Shown: piece by piece, positions 38,289 to 48,763 of the stretch
Numbering within the stretch: the first letter of the stretch is position 1
Layout: each line of letters opens with the position of its first letter
NCBI GenBank assembly: GCA_965226155.1
Contig: OZ245331.1
Coordinates: 2,046,001 to 2,110,000 of the forward strand
Length of the DNA: 64,000 nucleotides
Source of the DNA: G965226155 sp965226155
GTDB taxonomy: Bacteria > Pseudomonadota > Gammaproteobacteria > Eutrophobiales > Eutrophobiaceae
Direction of reading: 5' to 3'
Position numbers and translations under genes: made by a program
Notes under the pieces: generated by a model
What the model was told of the DNA's origin: nothing
The model's database searches: none
Seen by the model: the letters and a program-made list of their open reading frames with translations, nothing else

Positions 38289-38704
38289 AATCCTAAAGTT
38301 ATATTCTGATGGATAAAAATACACAGCAGATAAATTGGATAAATTATGCTGTAACGATAATTATTGGTCTGGCTTTCAGTGTTATTATTCTAATAATTTC
38401 TTGGAACAATGCCCTGGAAACTGAAAAGCGCGAATTTACACTCGCCTCAAGTTCCATAAAAGATTCCGTTTCGAGAAATGTAAAGACAGCAAATGATACG
38501 CTGAATAGTTTAACCGCATTTTTCGAAGTCAACCCTAATATCAATCAACAACAATTTTCTCAAATTGTTTTGTCACTACTTGGAATACATCCTTTTATGG
38601 AAGGTGCTATTTGCACTGTACTGGAATCTAACGATACAGGTATTCAAAATACGGTCAAAACACAGTTTAATACTATGCGTGACAGTAACTATATTAATAC
38701 TGAT

Positions 38705-39772
38705 CGTGAATTCAATTTGTAAGTGCAACTCAATTAGGTGGCACGAACGGCAAGCTGCGGTAGCATCCTTACCTTTCGTTCCAGCAAGAAAGAGAGGCAG
38801 AGATGAGACACTACACACAGCTTACCGAGCATCAACGTTACCAGATTTACGCCCTGATGAGAGCAGGACATACACAAACGGAGATAGCCACCTTGATAGG
38901 CGTGCATAAATCTACTATTAGCCGTGAACTCAGACGCAACCGTGGCTTGAGAGGCTATCGACCCCGCCAAGCTCAGTTGCTCCGGCAAGCGCGTCGAGAA
39001 GCCAGCCAACAACAGCGACTCCCCACGACCTTGTGGGAGCGAGTAGAGGTCTGGCTGCGGGACGAATGGAGTCCTGAGCAAATCAGTGACTGGTTGCATA
39101 AACGAGAAGGTATCGCTCTGAGTCATGAATGGATATATCACTACATATACCAGGACAAGGCAGACGGCGGTGAGCTGTACCGGTACTTGCGTTGCCAGAA
39201 GAAACGAAAGAAGCGTTATGGTAGTTATCAACGTCGTGGGGTTCTGGTGAATCAGGGCAGCATTGATAAGCGTCCCGCCATTGTGAACAGGAAGACACGC
39301 ATCGGTGACTGGGAAGTGGACACCGTCATCGGCAAAGGCCATCGACAGGCGCTGGTCGCCTTGAGCGAGCGCAAGTCGATGTACACCTTGATTGCACAGG
39401 TGAAACGACGAACTGCCTCTGCCGTCAGGCAAGCTATCGTGCGATTGTTGTCTAATATGAAGGCGTCGGTTCACACGATCACCTCGGATAATGGAAAAGA
39501 ATTTGCTGAGCATGAGGTTATTGCTCAACAATTGAACGCGGGTTTCTATTTTGCACATCCTTATGCCTCCTGGGAACGGGGTTTAAATGAAAATATCAAT
39601 GGTCTCATTCGACAGTACTTCCCAAAGAAAATGGACTTCAGCACGATTACACAAAAGCAGTTAAACTTGGTCATGAAAAAACTCAATCACCGTCCCAGAA
39701 AAACACTTAATTCAAAAACACTACATGAAGTCTTTTTTAACATCAACGTTGCACTTCAAAGTTGAATCTGCG
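38705..39772 (+). mobile_element. IS30-family insertion sequence, copy 3 (complete)
   Basis: 1068 bp with ends CGTGAATTC and GAATCTGCG and a 3-bp target duplication GAT (38702-38704 and 39773-39775). It is inserted in the sensor domain of the hybrid kinase. The host frame on both sides is preserved, so the insertion is simple and looks recent. Confidence 0.96.
38803..39765 (+). CDS. IS30-family transposase (copy 3)
   Basis: 320 residues, open, differing from copy 1 at only a handful of residues (for example MRAGHTQTEIATLIG and VEVWLRDEWSPEQ). HTH at the N-terminus, DDE residues in VDTVIGKG, SDNGKEF and LNENINGLI. Apparently functional and a possible source of transposase for the frameshifted copy 2. 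Confidence 0.95.
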   Translation: MRHYTQLTEHQRYQIYALMRAGHTQTEIATLIGVHKSTISRELRRNRGLRGYRPRQAQLLRQARREASQQQRLPTTLWERVEVWLRDEWSPEQISDWLHKREGIALSHEWIYHYIYQDKADGGELYRYLRCQKKRKKRYGSYQRRGVLVNQGSIDKRPAIVNRKTRIGDWEVDTVIGKGHRQALVALSERKSMYTLIAQVKRRTASAVRQAIVRLLSNMKASVHTITSDNGKEFAEHEVIAQQLNAGFYFAHPYASWERGLNENINGLIRQYFPKKMDFSTITQKQLNLVMKKLNHRPRKTLNSKTLHEVFFNINVALQS

Positions 39773-41918
39773 GATTTTAATAGTGAAGAAAATAGAACTT
39801 ATGAAAATACTGTCAAAATGCTTTCAGAAACGGACTCAGTCATTACTATGGCATCAAATCACATACGTGATGATGGAAAAGATTATTGGATATTGAAGGA
39901 GGTAAATCGTAAATCTAGTGTCGAAAGTAATAAAGACCAGTCCAGCTTTATCTCGATCTTAATAAATACCAATAAGTTGATTGGGGCCAACTTCAATAAT
40001 TCAGATCTGTCTGTCACCTTACTAAGTGATTCGGCTAGTTTGAGTGGTAGGCAAATGCTGTACCAAAAAAATACTTACAAACAAAATGGATTTACAGCTG
40101 CTGATCTTGTAGAGGAAGGTATAACACAATTTCCTCTCTATTCGGTGAAATTATCAATTAGAGGTTCTGTGCCTTTATCTGAAGTTGATAAAAGTATGGT
40201 ATACATTTCTTTCTTGATTAGTCTTGGTGTTGTACTTTTATTGACAGCTTTGCTAAGAGCGAAAGATAAACAGGAAATGCAGTTGCGAGAAAGGAATACG
40301 ATTATTGAAGCGCAGGTTGCACTACAGACTAAAGAACTCGCACTGGCCAGAGACAAGGCATTGGAAGCATCTCAAATGAAATCAAGTTTTCTTGCAGGCA
40401 TGAGTCATGAGATTCGTACTCCTTTGAATGCAATCATTGGCATGTCCGACTTATTATCGGAAACTAGTCTTGATTTTGAACAAAAAAATATGTTGGTGTA
40501 TTTAAAAAAGCTGGCGACACTTTGCTGAGCCTTGTAAATGATATTCTTGACCTGTCGAAGGTAGAAGCAAATCAGTTAGTTCTTGAAGAAATTGAATTCA
40601 ATCTTATTGATATGGCTGAGGAGTCTGTTGAAATTTATGCGCTTAAAGCAGCTGAGAAAAAAGTTGAATTAACATGTTGGATGGACCCAGCAATTAATTC
40701 AATACGGATAGGTGATCCGTCAAGGTTAAGACAGATCATTTTGAATCTAATTAGTAATGCTCTCAAATTTACTGAAAAAGGTGAGATTGTCATTAATATT
40801 GAGATAGAAAGTCAGCAACATGATGATCAACATAGCCTCAGAATTACCGTAAAAGATACGGGGATAGGAATCCCAGCTGAAAAACTCGAAGCGATATTTG
40901 CCAGCTTCACCCAGGTTGATTCATCCACAACGCGGAAATACGGTGGCACAGGACTCGGTCTTACAATTTCACGCAGCCTTGTACAAATGATGGGCGGGAA
41001 GATTTGGGTAGAGAGTGAGATAAATAAAGGCAGTAGTTTTATGTTTACTGTGAACTTACCTATATCTGATAATGTAAAGAAATCTGATAATTCATACTCT
41101 GAGAAACTCAGTGGGAAAAATATTACAGTAATTGATGATAATTTGACTGTATTAAATGTTCTTGAATCCTACCTGCGGTCGAGAGGTGCCACAATACGTA
41201 GCTTCTCTAATAGACATGAATCTCTGAGTTATATTGGAGAGACGCCTGACAATTCTCTAATCGATCTTATAGTTCTAGATTCAAAAATGCCAGAAATCGA
41301 TGGTTTCCAGCTTGCTGAAAATTTACAGAAAATTGGGTTGACTACCCCGATCCTTTTTATGTTGAATCCAGCAACCCTAAATGAGAACACAGAAAAACCA
41401 AAGAAATTGGGTGCTGAAACATATATAACAAAACCAGTCAGAATGAGTGATTTACTTCAACAGATGGAAAGGTTACTTATAGGCGGAAGTGTCGATAACT
41501 TGATGTCGCAGTCCACAGAGTCTACGGATATAGGACGACCATTGGATATTTTACTCGTTGATGACAATCCTGATAACAGACTAGTGGTTAGTGCCTATTT
41601 GAAAAAATTACTTTATACACTAGAAGAAGCTGAGAACGGGGAAGAGGCAGTTAGTAAATTTATGAGTTCAAATTATGATGTTGTGCTAATGGATGTGCAA
41701 ATGCCGGTAATGGATGGCCGCGAAGCAACACGACAAATTAGAGAATGGGAAAATCAAAATGGCAAAGTCCGCACGCCTATTATTGCTCTGACAGCCCATG
41801 CAATCAAAGAGGAAATAGATTTATGCATAGAAGCCGGATGGGATTTGCATTTGAGTAAACCGGTAAAAAATCGACACTGATCTCAACTATCAATACTTGT
41901 ACAACTGATTGATAAAGA

Positions 41919-41944
41919 TAGATTGAATTAGACGGTTTAATCTA
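41919..41944. terminator. Hairpin between the convergent kinase remnant and tolC
   Basis: TAGATT at 41919-41924 pairs with AATCTA at 41939-41944; flanking ATAA and TTAT can extend it with a bulge. It lies between the ends of two convergent genes. There is no proper T tract, so termination activity is a guess from position. Confidence 0.3.
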
Positions 41945-41946
41945 CC

Positions 41947-43281
41947 TTATTGTAGCAATTTGTTGACCTCTGAAATATCGTCAATTGTTAGGACTCCTGC
42001 TGCTTCTTTTAGAGACAGAGTATTCACAATATAATCATAGCGTGCACGAGACAGATCACGTTTAGTTTGAAATGTTGTTCGTTCAGATTGAACAACATCG
42101 ACGGCAGTTCGTGTCCCGACTTCAAATCCAGCCTGTGTTGCCTGTAGAGCCGTTTCACTTGAAACAACAGCCTGTTTCAATGCTTTTATTCGGCTGATTC
42201 CTGATATAACACCCAGATAGGCCTCTCTAGTTTGTCGGTGTGCCTGTCGACGCACCTGATTGAGTCTTTCCAGTTGCTGGTCCAGGCGTTCCTGTGACTC
42301 GCGCATTCTTGAGTTGACTGCACCGCCCGAATAGATCGGAACAGTAAATTGCAGGCCGATAGCTTCAGAAGTTATTTCACTATCACCAAACCGTCCTCCA
42401 GATACATTGAAATTGCGGCTTAGCACTAAGTCGGCTGTGGGAAGATGACCTGAAAACTGTGCCTTAATTTCTTTTCTCGCATTGTCAACAGCATACGTGG
42501 CAGCTATTACATCCAAATTTTCTTGAACTGCGATATCAGACCAGGCATCTATGTCTGCAGGAGTAGGTGAGACTAGAGGCATGTTCTCAGTCAGGCTATC
42601 TAGATCAAGCAAATATTCTCCAGTAATTTCGCGTATTGCTTCTCTAGCATTATCAATATCATTGATGGCCTGAATTTCATCTGCAACAGCTAGGTCATAA
42701 CCAGCTTGAGCTTCCTGTACATCTGTTATTGCAGTTAGTCCTGCTTCAAACCGTTGCTTGGATTGTTCGAGTTGCCTACTGAGTGAGCGTTTCTCAGCTT
42801 CAGCAAAGTTCAAGTTGTCGATTGCAGCGAGGACGTTAAAATAGGCAACAGCAACACGATTAGTCAGGTCAAGTTCAGCGGCGATAAGCTCGGCATCGGC
42901 CTGTTTGATGGTGCTGTCAGCTTGTTGCAAACGAAAGTATCGATCACTACGGAAAATCGGTTGAGTGAGGTTGATATTGTATCCACTAGATTCAAATCCG
43001 GATGTGCCTGATGTTCCAAAACCACTGATGATATTTTCTTGGGTGTTGGCTGTATAATTAGCCGAAAAATTAATACTTGGCAACAGATTTGCCAGAGCCT
43101 GCGGACGTTGTTCAAGAACTGCACGTTTGTTAGCTGCGACTTGCCTGAACTGTGGGTCACTACTCTCAGCCATTCTAAATACTTCAAGAAGATCTACAGA
43201 AGATACTTTTGAAACAATTACTGAATTGACTGCCAATATGATAAAACAATAATAGATAAGACTTTGCGCAGTATTTTTCAT
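41947..43281 (-). CDS. tolC: TolC-family outer-membrane efflux channel
   Basis: 444 residues. A hydrophobic N-terminal signal (SLIYYCFIILAVNSVIV) precedes DLLEVFRMAESSDPQFRQ, the usual start of mature TolC. Two structural repeats follow, each with long coiled helices (LDLTNRVAVAYFNVLAAIDN; TREAYLGVISGISRIKAL) and outer-membrane strand segments (LTQPIFRSDRYFRL; QFTVPIYSGGAVNSRM). The C-terminal VGTRTAVDVVQSERTTFQ is a strong TolC signature. It forms the trimeric exit duct for tripartite efflux and type I secretion. It is 54 bases downstream of the pcm-like gene, a frequent pairing in proteobacteria. Confidence 0.93.
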   Translation of the reverse strand: MKNTAQSLIYYCFIILAVNSVIVSKVSSVDLLEVFRMAESSDPQFRQVAANKRAVLEQRPQALANLLPSINFSANYTANTQENIISGFGTSGTSGFESSGYNINLTQPIFRSDRYFRLQQADSTIKQADAELIAAELDLTNRVAVAYFNVLAAIDNLNFAEAEKRSLSRQLEQSKQRFEAGLTAITDVQEAQAGYDLAVADEIQAINDIDNAREAIREITGEYLLDLDSLTENMPLVSPTPADIDAWSDIAVQENLDVIAATYAVDNARKEIKAQFSGHLPTADLVLSRNFNVSGGRFGDSEITSEAIGLQFTVPIYSGGAVNSRMRESQERLDQQLERLNQVRRQAHRQTREAYLGVISGISRIKALKQAVVSSETALQATQAGFEVGTRTAVDVVQSERTTFQTKRDLSRARYDYIVNTLSLKEAAGVLTIDDISEVNKLLQ

Positions 43282-43335
43282 TATATTTTTTTGTCCTTTA
43301 ATATTCCTGATATTGGGTTCTGCTAATTTGAAGAT

Positions 43336-43989
43336 TTAGAACTGAAATTGATCTGTTGGTTCACAACCTATCAACGAAGGAAGATCCGTCTCGAATAAAA
43401 CTTCTCTGGTTAATTCTTTGTTGCCAATATGTGTAAATAAAGTCGCATCCATTACTGGGGAATTACCAACGATAGCAAATAGCCGTCCGTTGTGGCTGAG
43501 TTGCTGTCTGCATTCATCGATTAACGAAGGTACCGACCCCGTAACGACGATAACATCATATGGACCGTCCTTAGGCCAACCCAGTAAGGCATCTCCAGTA
43601 TATATCGTTACATTATGAATATTATTGTCTGCAAGCTTATGTTTTGCTTGTTCGCTAAACTCTGGGTAAATGTCAACAGTGCAAACTTCACTTCCTAGCC
43701 GACTAAGTAAAGCTGTTAAATAGCCGCATCCAGTTCCAATCTCAAGTATCCTGTCCCGATCTGTAATATCCAGGGTTTGCAATATCCGAGCTTCCATTTT
43801 TGGTGTCATGGCAACCTGTTCATTTTCTAGAGGGATATTCATATCGGCGAGCGCTAAACTTTTATATTCTGCAGGTAGAAAATCTTCACGGTGAATTTCT
43901 GCCAGCAAATCAAGTATACGTTGATCGAGCACTTCCCATGTCCGTATCTGCTGTTCGATCATATTCTGTCGTGCAAGATTGTAGTTCAT
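43336..43989 (-). CDS. Protein-L-isoaspartate O-methyltransferase family protein
   Basis: 217 residues. ARQNMIEQQIRTWEVLDQRI and HREDFLPAEYKSLALADMNIPL are followed by MTPKMEARILQTLDI and the SAM-binding loop LEIGTGCGYLTALLSRLG, then VTIYTGDALLGWP and DVIVVTGSVPS. This is the tolC-linked paralogue of Pcm. Its C-terminus is more divergent, and genuine isoaspartate repair activity is not certain. Probably co-transcribed with tolC. The upstream region (43990-44181) is shared with the divergent thiC riboswitch. Confidence 0.85.
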   Translation of the reverse strand: MNYNLARQNMIEQQIRTWEVLDQRILDLLAEIHREDFLPAEYKSLALADMNIPLENEQVAMTPKMEARILQTLDITDRDRILEIGTGCGYLTALLSRLGSEVCTVDIYPEFSEQAKHKLADNNIHNVTIYTGDALLGWPKDGPYDVIVVTGSVPSLIDECRQQLSHNGRLFAIVGNSPVMDATLFTHIGNKELTREVLFETDLPSLIGCEPTDQFQF

Positions 43990-44049
43990 TTTACTCCAAT
44001 GTGTTTTTTTGATAATAGCAATATAGAACTGCTATTATATATCAAACGA

Positions 44050-44135
44050 GTGTAGCTAGGGGCGCCCTAATTTTGGGCTGAGAAAGACCCTCTGAACCTG
44101 ATCCGACTAATTCCGGCGTAGGGAAGCCAGCACCA
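44050..44135 (+). promoter_or_regulatory. TPP riboswitch (THI element) upstream of thiC
   Basis: Conserved THI-box core: GGGC TGAGA AAGACC, then CTCTGAACCTGAT, a short P4/P5 stem CCGACTAATTCCGG and the invariant CGTAGGGAAG. The P3 stem GCCC/GGGC is short. It is 47 bases before the thiC start, with the AGGAG ribosome-binding site at 44172. Thiamine pyrophosphate binding is expected to reduce thiC expression, probably at translation since no terminator is evident. Confidence 0.95.
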
Positions 44136-44181
44136 GACCTGTCCCGCCATAGCGCTCGTATTGACAACCTAGGAGAAAGAT

Positions 44182-46059
44182 ATGAGTGCCATACCAGAAT
44201 TTCAGCGAGAATACGCGAAAGTAGACGAAAAGGCGGTAAAACCATTCCCCAATTCAAATAAGATCTATATATCTGGTAGTCAAGCATCTATCCGGGTGCC
44301 TATGCGTGAAATTCAATGTGACGATACCCATACTTCATCAGGTGTAGAGAAAAATCTGCCTATTACAGTATACGATACCTCAGGGCCCTATTCCGATCCA
44401 GACGTAGAGATTGATATCAAGCGCGGTTTGTTACCCGTCCGTAATGACTGGATTCTCGAACGTGATGATACAAAAATTCTTGAGCAACTAAGTTCATCTT
44501 ATGGTTTGCAGAGACTCGCGGATAAAAGTTTGGAAAAGCTACGTTTTCTGAATACTTCATCCGCCAGGCGGGCAAAGCCAGGCAAGAATGTCAGTCAGAT
44601 GCACTATGCAAAAAAGGGAATCATAACCCCGGAAATGGAATTCATTGCTATCCGTGAAAATATCAACTTGGAAGCCTATAAGGATAACCCATTAGCTAAG
44701 CGGCACCCAGGATCTGGGTTTGGTGCAAATATTCCTGACATAATTACGCCTGAATTTATTCGGGATGAAGTTGCTGCTGGACGCGCCATCATACCGGCTA
44801 ATATAAATCATCCTGAAATCGAACCCATGATAATCGGCAGAAACTTCCTAGTAAAAATTAATGCCAATATTGGAAATTCTGCAGTGACTTCATCTATCGA
44901 CGAAGAAGTGGAAAAGTTGACCTGGGCGATCCGTTGGGGTGCCGATACAGTGATGGATCTATCAACTGGGAAACATATTCACGAAACCCGTGAATGGATC
45001 GTTCGGAATTCCCCGGTACCGATAGGCACTGTCCCAATCTATCAGGCGCTTGAAAAAGTCCAAGGTAAAGCAGAAGAATTGACCTGGGAAATATTCAGGG
45101 ACACATTGATCGAACAAGCTGAACAAGGTGTTGATTATTTCACTATTCATGCTGGCGTCCGTCTACCATACATTCCGTTAACGGCTAAAAGAATGACAGG
45201 TATTGTCTCTCGTGGTGGATCGATTATGGCAAAATGGTGTCTCGCCCACCACCAAGAAAGTTTTCTCTATACTCAATTTGAAGAGATCTGCGAAATTATG
45301 AAGGCTTACGATGTATCATTTTCGTTAGGAGATGGGTTGCGCCCAGGGTCAATTGCCGATGCGAATGACGAGGCGCAATTTGCTGAATTACGAACACTTG
45401 GTGAGTTAACCAAAATTGCTTGGCATCACGATGTCCAAGTGATGATTGAAGGGCCAGGACATGTGCCGATGCACATGATTAAAGAAAATATGGAAAAGGA
45501 GCTCGATGAGTGCAGTGAGGCACCATTTTATACCTTAGGCCCATTAACGACTGATATTGCACCCGGCTATGATCATATAACATCGGCAATTGGCGCAGCC
45601 ATGATAGGTTGGTACGGAACAGCTATGTTGTGCTACGTCACGCCAAAAGAACATCTAGGCCTACCAAATAAGGATGATGTGAAGGAGGGGATCATCACCT
45701 ATAAGATTGCCGCTCATGCAGCCGACCTAGCCAAGGGGCATCCATCAGCTCAGTTAAGAGACAATGCGTTATCGAAAGCCAGATTCGAGTTTCGTTGGAA
45801 GGATCAGTTTAATCTAGGACTTGACCCAGATCGTGCACAAGAGTTTCATGATGAAACCTTGCCTAAGGAAGGCCATAAGGTTGCGCATTTTTGTTCCATG
45901 TGTGGTCCAAATTTTTGTTCTATGAAAATTTCACAGGATGTGCGTGAATATGCAAAAGAACATGGCATAAACAGCATGGATGACGCGATAAAAAAAGGTA
46001 TGGAAGAAAAGGCAATTGAATTTAAATCTAGAGGTGGAGAGTTATACCCAAAAGAATGA
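44182..46059 (+). CDS. thiC: Phosphomethylpyrimidine synthase
   Basis: 625 residues. ThiC motifs include MHYAKKGIITPEMEFIAIRE, VAAGRAIIPANINHPE, VDYFTIHAGV, GDGLRPGSIADANDEAQ, IEGPGHVPMHMI and GPLTTDIAPGYDHITSAIG. The C-terminal radical SAM cluster motif is CSMCGPNFC. It converts aminoimidazole ribotide into the hydroxymethylpyrimidine phosphate half of thiamine. Controlled by the TPP riboswitch directly upstream. No other thiamine genes are adjacent. Intact. Confidence 0.97.
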   Translation: MSAIPEFQREYAKVDEKAVKPFPNSNKIYISGSQASIRVPMREIQCDDTHTSSGVEKNLPITVYDTSGPYSDPDVEIDIKRGLLPVRNDWILERDDTKILEQLSSSYGLQRLADKSLEKLRFLNTSSARRAKPGKNVSQMHYAKKGIITPEMEFIAIRENINLEAYKDNPLAKRHPGSGFGANIPDIITPEFIRDEVAAGRAIIPANINHPEIEPMIIGRNFLVKINANIGNSAVTSSIDEEVEKLTWAIRWGADTVMDLSTGKHIHETREWIVRNSPVPIGTVPIYQALEKVQGKAEELTWEIFRDTLIEQAEQGVDYFTIHAGVRLPYIPLTAKRMTGIVSRGGSIMAKWCLAHHQESFLYTQFEEICEIMKAYDVSFSLGDGLRPGSIADANDEAQFAELRTLGELTKIAWHHDVQVMIEGPGHVPMHMIKENMEKELDECSEAPFYTLGPLTTDIAPGYDHITSAIGAAMIGWYGTAMLCYVTPKEHLGLPNKDDVKEGIITYKIAAHAADLAKGHPSAQLRDNALSKARFEFRWKDQFNLGLDPDRAQEFHDETLPKEGHKVAHFCSMCGPNFCSMKISQDVREYAKEHGINSMDDAIKKGMEEKAIEFKSRGGELYPKE

Positions 46060-46120
46060 TGACTTGATAGTTATCATTACGACGAAATGAAAAATAATCA
46101 AATCGTCTCAGAATAAGTAA

Positions 46121-48742
46121 GTGTCCGTCAATTTTGATCAATTGATTTCGGCGTCTGCCGATCCTGTCACTGCTGAAAACCGGCTCAGTCAGATGCTGGA
46201 AGACGCATCATTAAAACGTGCCATCCGAGCACTTCCTGAAAGTATCATCGGTGATTTTATCAATACAATCAGTTTTTCAAGATTTTTATTCCAGTTTATT
46301 TCACGTCATCCTGAAGTTATATCTGTCCTCAATAACCCGTCAGATAAAGATCCGGTTTTTAGTTTTGAAACTAATACGCTTGACTCACTAATTCGATTGA
46401 AATATTTCAGGTTGTTACAAATTACCTGGATGGATATATCGGCGACCGTTGACTACAGGGAAATTCTATTTTCTTTAAGCGAATTAGCTGAAAAAATTAC
46501 AAATGAAATCTTGAGATTGTCTACTGACCCAGAACATTATGATTTTATCAAAAATAATATGTGTTTATTTGCATTGGGGAAACTTGGTGCAGCTGAACTA
46601 AATTACAGTTCAGATATTGATATTATTTTTGTCTGCTCCAATGCGGAAGATGTCAAAATCAAAGTCAACAAATATCAAGAATTACTGCAGAATTCAATTA
46701 GGTCGCAGATTGACTTGATGGAACAGCGAGCTACTGATGGCTTTTTGTATCGAGTTGATCTCAATCTTCGTCCATGGGGCAAGAGTGGTCCTCTAGTGAT
46801 GTCTATTGATGAAACAGAAAATTATTATGAGGCAAGTTCATCTGCATGGGAGAGATTTGCTTGGCTCCGTGGCCGTGCTATTGCTGGGTCACCTATACTT
46901 GGCAACGATTTGAAAGAAAGATTACATCCCTTTATATACAAACGTTCTTTAAGTTCCCAAGATTTGGATAGGTTTTTTGAAATAAAGGCAGAAATGTCTA
47001 ATGCAAGGAAGCGGTTAGGATACTGGAATGTAAAGCAAGGAGAAGGTGGTATCCGTGATTTGGAATTTTTTATTCAAATGTTGCAGATCGTTAATGCGTC
47101 AGATCATGAAAGTCTACAATGTACAGGGACATTAACAATACTGTCTGCTCTTCAGCGAGCTGGAATTGTATCTAGTGCAGAAACTAATGAAATATCAAAG
47201 AGTTACTTATTTCTACGAAAACTAGAAAATAGATTACAAATGATTGATGAGCAACAAACTCATGAATTACCTGATGAAATTAAATTTAGAATTATTATTG
47301 CACGATCAATGGGATTCAACGGTGATAGCGACGATGAAATTTTAGATAAATTCGAAGATGAACTAATCTTAAACAGAGAGATCGCCAAGAGTTGTTTCGA
47401 ACGCATCATGCCAAGCGATAAATTTACGAGTGGTCATGATGGAAAATTGGTCAACCATGCTCTTGAAAAGGCATGGCATAAAGAAACAGCGAAAAACAGT
47501 TACCATCGCTGGAATGGTTTGTGTAAACAGGAAGGCTGGCGGCAACACCCTGATGATCTTGATCCTTTAATTAATATATTTGGTTCTAGTTGGTATTTTA
47601 CTCGCTACATATTTACAAGTGGAGCAAGGCACCATGAATTGTTCCAGCCGATACAGATCGAAAATTTTAATAAAGACGGTTTTGTTCGAATTTTAATGTT
47701 ATCTGTAGTAGCTGATACGACTGAGCAGAGAATTGAACAGTTAAGAGAACTGAAAAACGGATGCATGTTGCAGGTATTGGTTCTGTTTCTAAACAACACG
47801 ATGGACATTGCAGATACAGAATTTGCTCTAACAGAATTGGCTGAGGCAACTCTGCAGATTCTAATTAAGATATTTGCATTAGATCCTGAACATTCAAACT
47901 TTCCTGTAACAATTCTCGGCATGGGTAGAATGGCTGGTCATGAAATGACATTCGGTTCTGATTTGGATCTATTGTTTTTATATGAAAAAGATAATCTGGA
48001 TATAAATACCAAAATTGGTAAAACAATTAGGATCATGTTGAGAGTGATTGGTCAGCAATCACCAGTTGGTTCCTTATATGAAGTAGATATGAGGTTGCGG
48101 CCTCATGGCAACTCTGGTCCTCTGATGTCCACATACCAGTCCTTTATTGAATACCATTTGGGAAAACGAGAAATATGGGAAAGACAGATGATGACACGTT
48201 GCAGACCTATCCTGATAATGAGTGAAGGTATTAATCCAATATTAAATCAGTTGAATTCAATAATTTACTCTGAGTATGACCAGGATCATCTGTTACATGA
48301 AATTATAGCAATGAGGAAACGTGTGCAACATGAACTTGGCAATCACAAGGGAAAATATGAAATTAAACGGGGATTCGGTGGTATTATGGACATTGATTTT
48401 ATTACGCATTTTTTTCAGCTGGCACATGGCCTTAGATTTAAAGATTTACAGAATTCAAGTACAAGACGCATATTACAAATAATGTATGATGTAAAACTAG
48501 TTGAAAAGTCGACTACAGATTTGCTTATTGATTCCTATGACTATTTGAAGCGTGTGGAAGTATGTTTAAGGTTGTTTGATTTGAAGTCAATTGACACGTT
48601 CTCTGCCAACGATAAGGATGTCATAGCTTTATCCAGAGCCATGAGGCATGGTAACCATGTCACCGAGTTCTACAACGAATATGAATCAGTGACCAAATCA
48701 GTGAGAGTTGTCTTTGAGAAATTGTTGGGGAAAATAACTTGA
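46121..48742 (+). CDS. glnE: Bifunctional glutamine synthetase adenylyltransferase/adenylyl-removing enzyme
   Basis: 873 residues from GTG 46121, somewhat shorter than E. coli GlnE (946) but with both nucleotidyltransferase domains: LGKLGAAELNYSSDIDIIFV in the N-terminal adenylyl-removing half and GMGRMAGHEMTFGSDLDLLF in the C-terminal adenylylating half. Each is followed by its helical domain (DLNLRPWGKSGPLV; DMRLRPHGNSGPLM). YWNVKQGEGGIRDLEFFIQ and KRGFGGIMDIDFI complete the pair. It adjusts glutamine synthetase activity to nitrogen status with PII. Intact; no ammonium-regulated promoter was recognised upstream. Confidence 0.95.
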   Translation: MSVNFDQLISASADPVTAENRLSQMLEDASLKRAIRALPESIIGDFINTISFSRFLFQFISRHPEVISVLNNPSDKDPVFSFETNTLDSLIRLKYFRLLQITWMDISATVDYREILFSLSELAEKITNEILRLSTDPEHYDFIKNNMCLFALGKLGAAELNYSSDIDIIFVCSNAEDVKIKVNKYQELLQNSIRSQIDLMEQRATDGFLYRVDLNLRPWGKSGPLVMSIDETENYYEASSSAWERFAWLRGRAIAGSPILGNDLKERLHPFIYKRSLSSQDLDRFFEIKAEMSNARKRLGYWNVKQGEGGIRDLEFFIQMLQIVNASDHESLQCTGTLTILSALQRAGIVSSAETNEISKSYLFLRKLENRLQMIDEQQTHELPDEIKFRIIIARSMGFNGDSDDEILDKFEDELILNREIAKSCFERIMPSDKFTSGHDGKLVNHALEKAWHKETAKNSYHRWNGLCKQEGWRQHPDDLDPLINIFGSSWYFTRYIFTSGARHHELFQPIQIENFNKDGFVRILMLSVVADTTEQRIEQLRELKNGCMLQVLVLFLNNTMDIADTEFALTELAEATLQILIKIFALDPEHSNFPVTILGMGRMAGHEMTFGSDLDLLFLYEKDNLDINTKIGKTIRIMLRVIGQQSPVGSLYEVDMRLRPHGNSGPLMSTYQSFIEYHLGKREIWERQMMTRCRPILIMSEGINPILNQLNSIIYSEYDQDHLLHEIIAMRKRVQHELGNHKGKYEIKRGFGGIMDIDFITHFFQLAHGLRFKDLQNSSTRRILQIMYDVKLVEKSTTDLLIDSYDYLKRVEVCLRLFDLKSIDTFSANDKDVIALSRAMRHGNHVTEFYNEYESVTKSVRVVFEKLLGKIT

Positions 48743-48763
48743 ATCGTTTCATCTTTTACAGAT

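Larger units (their letters stand above)
38309..41912 (+). pseudogene. Hybrid sensor histidine kinase, interrupted by IS30 copy 3 and two A-run frameshifts
   Basis: Excising the IS and one GAT joins NYINTD to FNSEENRTYEN without loss. The restored protein of about 844 residues has a first TM segment (YAVTIIIGLAFSVIILI), a periplasmic sensor region, a second TM (FLISLGVVLLLTALL), H-box MSHEIRTPLNAIIGMS, N-box LNLISNALKF, G-boxes DTGIGIPAEKL and YGGTGLGLTIS, and two receivers with Asp in IVLDSKMPEIDG and VLMDVQMPVMDG. One A is missing at 40504-40509 (restores YLKKAGDTLLSLVND) and another at 41865-41870 (restores KPVKKSTLISTINTCTTD). Overall it resembles BarA/EvgS-like hybrid kinases. The ligand is unknown. 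Confidence 0.88.
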
